DNA of 64,000 nt. It comes from Gammaproteobacteria bacterium (GTDB lineage: Bacteria; Pseudomonadota; Gammaproteobacteria; GCA-001735895). The stretch lies in contig JAOTYD010000015.1 of assembly GCA_029862005.1 (NCBI GenBank), positions 1-64,000 of the forward strand, given 5' to 3'. Every line of letters begins with the position of its first letter. Positions within the stretch are counted from its first letter, which is position 1. The notes beneath the pieces were generated by a model. That model made no database searches and was not told where the DNA came from. It saw only the letters and a list, made by a program, of their open reading frames with translations. This document shows positions 63,011 to 64,000 of the stretch, piece after piece. Position numbers and translations under genes: made by a program.

Positions 63011-63637
63011 TTACTGCGCCAGTTCCTTTGCAATGAGAAAGTTCATGATTTCGATCATGCGCTCATTACTGCCGGCCAACGATGCTGAAATCAGATACTT
63101 GCCATTGACAATTACCGCGGGCACGCCCTGGTGGCCGTAACGTTTCTCCTTTTGTATATTCTTGCGAATCTGGGTTTCGACCGGGAAGGAAAAGGCATTT
63201 TCCCTGAACAGTTTTTCGTCGAGGCCCATGTCGGCGGCAAACTCGGCTATGGCATCGAGGCTCATTAAACGCTGACGCTTGAGATGAATTGCATCGAACA
63301 GGGCTTTATGCGTCTGATCGTGCGCACCCATCATCTTGAACGCGTAGTAAGCCCGCGCATGCTCGGTCCAGCGAGGGTTGAGTGATGAGGGCACCTGTTC
63401 AAATACAACACCCTCGGGTAGACCGGCAGACCAGCGCTCGACATAAGGCTCAAAACGAAAGCAATGGGGGCAGCCGTACCAGAAAACTTCCGTTACTACC
63501 ACTTTATCTGGCTGCGAGGTTTTAACCGCGGGCGTCACCAACTGGTAGTCGCTACCCTCCGTGAAAGTCATTTGCGCAGCAGCGCTGCCTGAAATCAGCA
63601 TCAAAATGGCAAAGCTTTTTAGCCAGCGCTTAATCAT
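63011..63637 (-). CDS. dsbA: Thiol:disulfide interchange protein DsbA
   Basis: The periplasmic oxidant that introduces disulfides into exported proteins. A signal peptide (about 1-21, LMLISGSAAAQ) precedes a DsbA fold with the active site C56-P-H-C59 (WYGCPHCF), a helical insertion and the cis-proline loop GVPAVIVNGKY. The 208-residue length is normal. GGAGAAA precedes the ATG. It lies 115 bp downstream of a cytochrome c gene, the cc4-dsbA pairing seen in pseudomonads and relatives. Confidence 0.95.
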   Translation of the reverse strand: MIKRWLKSFAILMLISGSAAAQMTFTEGSDYQLVTPAVKTSQPDKVVVTEVFWYGCPHCFRFEPYVERWSAGLPEGVVFEQVPSSLNPRWTEHARAYYAFKMMGAHDQTHKALFDAIHLKRQRLMSLDAIAEFAADMGLDEKLFRENAFSFPVETQIRKNIQKEKRYGHQGVPAVIVNGKYLISASLAGSNERMIEIMNFLIAKELAQ

Positions 63638-63752
63638 CGAGTTTCTCCTGGAAAATATCGTGTATTTAGAGACAAACCTAGCAACGATTAGTTTAATCGT
63701 AAAAATATATCTCGCCAGGTTAACGACTGCTGAATGCGGTCAACAAGTGGAT

Positions 63753-64000
63753 TTACTGGATTCCGGCGATATAGGCCGCGACTGCCTGCATTTCGCTGTC
63801 AGACATGCGGACCACGATATTGCGCATCATTTTGCCAGTATCGTTAGCGCGCAGTCCCTGCTTGAAGTTCTGCAGCTGGGTAACCACGTATTCAGGATGC
63901 TGCCCTTTAAGCGAGGGCCAGCCCGCCGGGCCGTTACCGGCACCGTTGGGCGCGTGACAACCCATACAGGCAGCGACGTGGGTTTCGGTAATGCCGCCAC
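63753..64000 (-). CDS. Cytochrome c (cytochrome c4-like), 3' part
   Basis: The gene enters from the right edge; 82 codons are inside. A heme-binding CxxCH motif (AACMGCHAPNGAGNGPAGWPSL) is followed by GQHPEYVVTQLQNFKQGLRAND and the methionine-ligand region GKMMRNIVVRMSDSEMQAVAAYIAGIQ, the pattern of the second domain of diheme cytochrome c4. It is periplasmic and would carry electrons from the bc1 complex to terminal oxidases. The 5' end, signal peptide and first heme are outside the window. Confidence 0.88.
   Translation of the reverse strand, partial: GGITETHVAACMGCHAPNGAGNGPAGWPSLKGQHPEYVVTQLQNFKQGLRANDTGKMMRNIVVRMSDSEMQAVAAYIAGIQ

Noticed and set aside
1..64000. CRISPR arrays, prophage or defence islands
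   Set aside because: No regularly spaced repeats, phage structural genes or known defence proteins were seen; recBCD is a housekeeping repair system here.

Overview
The window is a piece of a gammaproteobacterial chromosome. The evidence is gene order: ychF-pth-rplY-prs-tRNA-Gln-ispE-lolB divergent from hemA-prfA-prmC, then gmk-rpoZ-spoT-ridA-recG, then recC-recB-recD, and dsbA beside a c-type cytochrome. These blocks are typical of Gammaproteobacteria. Base composition is moderate (low-to-mid 50s % G+C by eye), start codons are mixed (ATG, several GTG and TTG), and the metabolism looks aerobic and heterotrophic. I cannot fix the genus.

Layout. Positions 1-433 hold the first codons of a transposase (an IS end leaving the window) and a gene-free stretch that runs up to the 3' end of an elongator tRNA-Met. 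434-7494 (minus strand) is the housekeeping block for GTPase, translation, PRPP, isoprenoid and lipoprotein-localisation genes, with tRNA-Gln embedded between ispE and prs. 7633-13393 (plus) carries tetrapyrrole entry (hemA), translation termination (prfA, prmC) and a coupled trio (small HMA-like protein, FetB-type permease, SRPBCC/GyrI-like protein). Between prfA and prmC lies a palindromic repeat element. 13404-18446 (minus) holds two oxidoreductases, uvrD and a small unknown. 18530-27925 (minus) is one long run gmk-rpoZ-spoT-ridA-recG-[unknown P-loop protein]-moeA-moaE.

28254-39462 is dominated by a complete histidine-utilisation system: hutI-hutC-hutU (minus) and hutF-hutH-hutG (plus) diverge from one perfect 20-bp palindrome that fits a HutC operator. 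Histidine goes to urocanate (HutH), imidazolonepropionate (HutU), formiminoglutamate (HutI), formylglutamate (HutF) and glutamate plus formate (HutG). Three further plus-strand genes follow hutG closely: a YrbL-like protein, a DadA-like FAD oxidoreductase and a TauE/SafE permease. A 134-bp element with three nested hairpins separates tcdA from hutU.

39535-52386 is accessory: a PhyH-type dioxygenase, a small membrane protein, a DsbA-fold isomerase, a YgiQ-type radical SAM protein, a 3' remnant of a photolyase gene, a CHASE2 receptor Ser/Thr kinase, an MFS-acyltransferase fusion, methylmalonate-semialdehyde dehydrogenase, and a two-gene unit of an unknown 304-residue protein plus a 2OG-Fe(II) oxygenase-like protein. 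52578-61124 is recCBD, with overlapping genes. 61257-62954 is a REC-PP2C-HATPase signalling protein. The window closes with dsbA and the 3' part of a cytochrome c gene.

The least explained items are the 615-residue zeta-toxin-like P-loop protein inside the recG-moeA operon, the 304-residue protein/oxygenase pair, the two large palindromic intergenic elements, and an AT-rich 250-bp region with three strong Shine-Dalgarno sequences. I saw no CRISPR array, prophage or recognised defence island.
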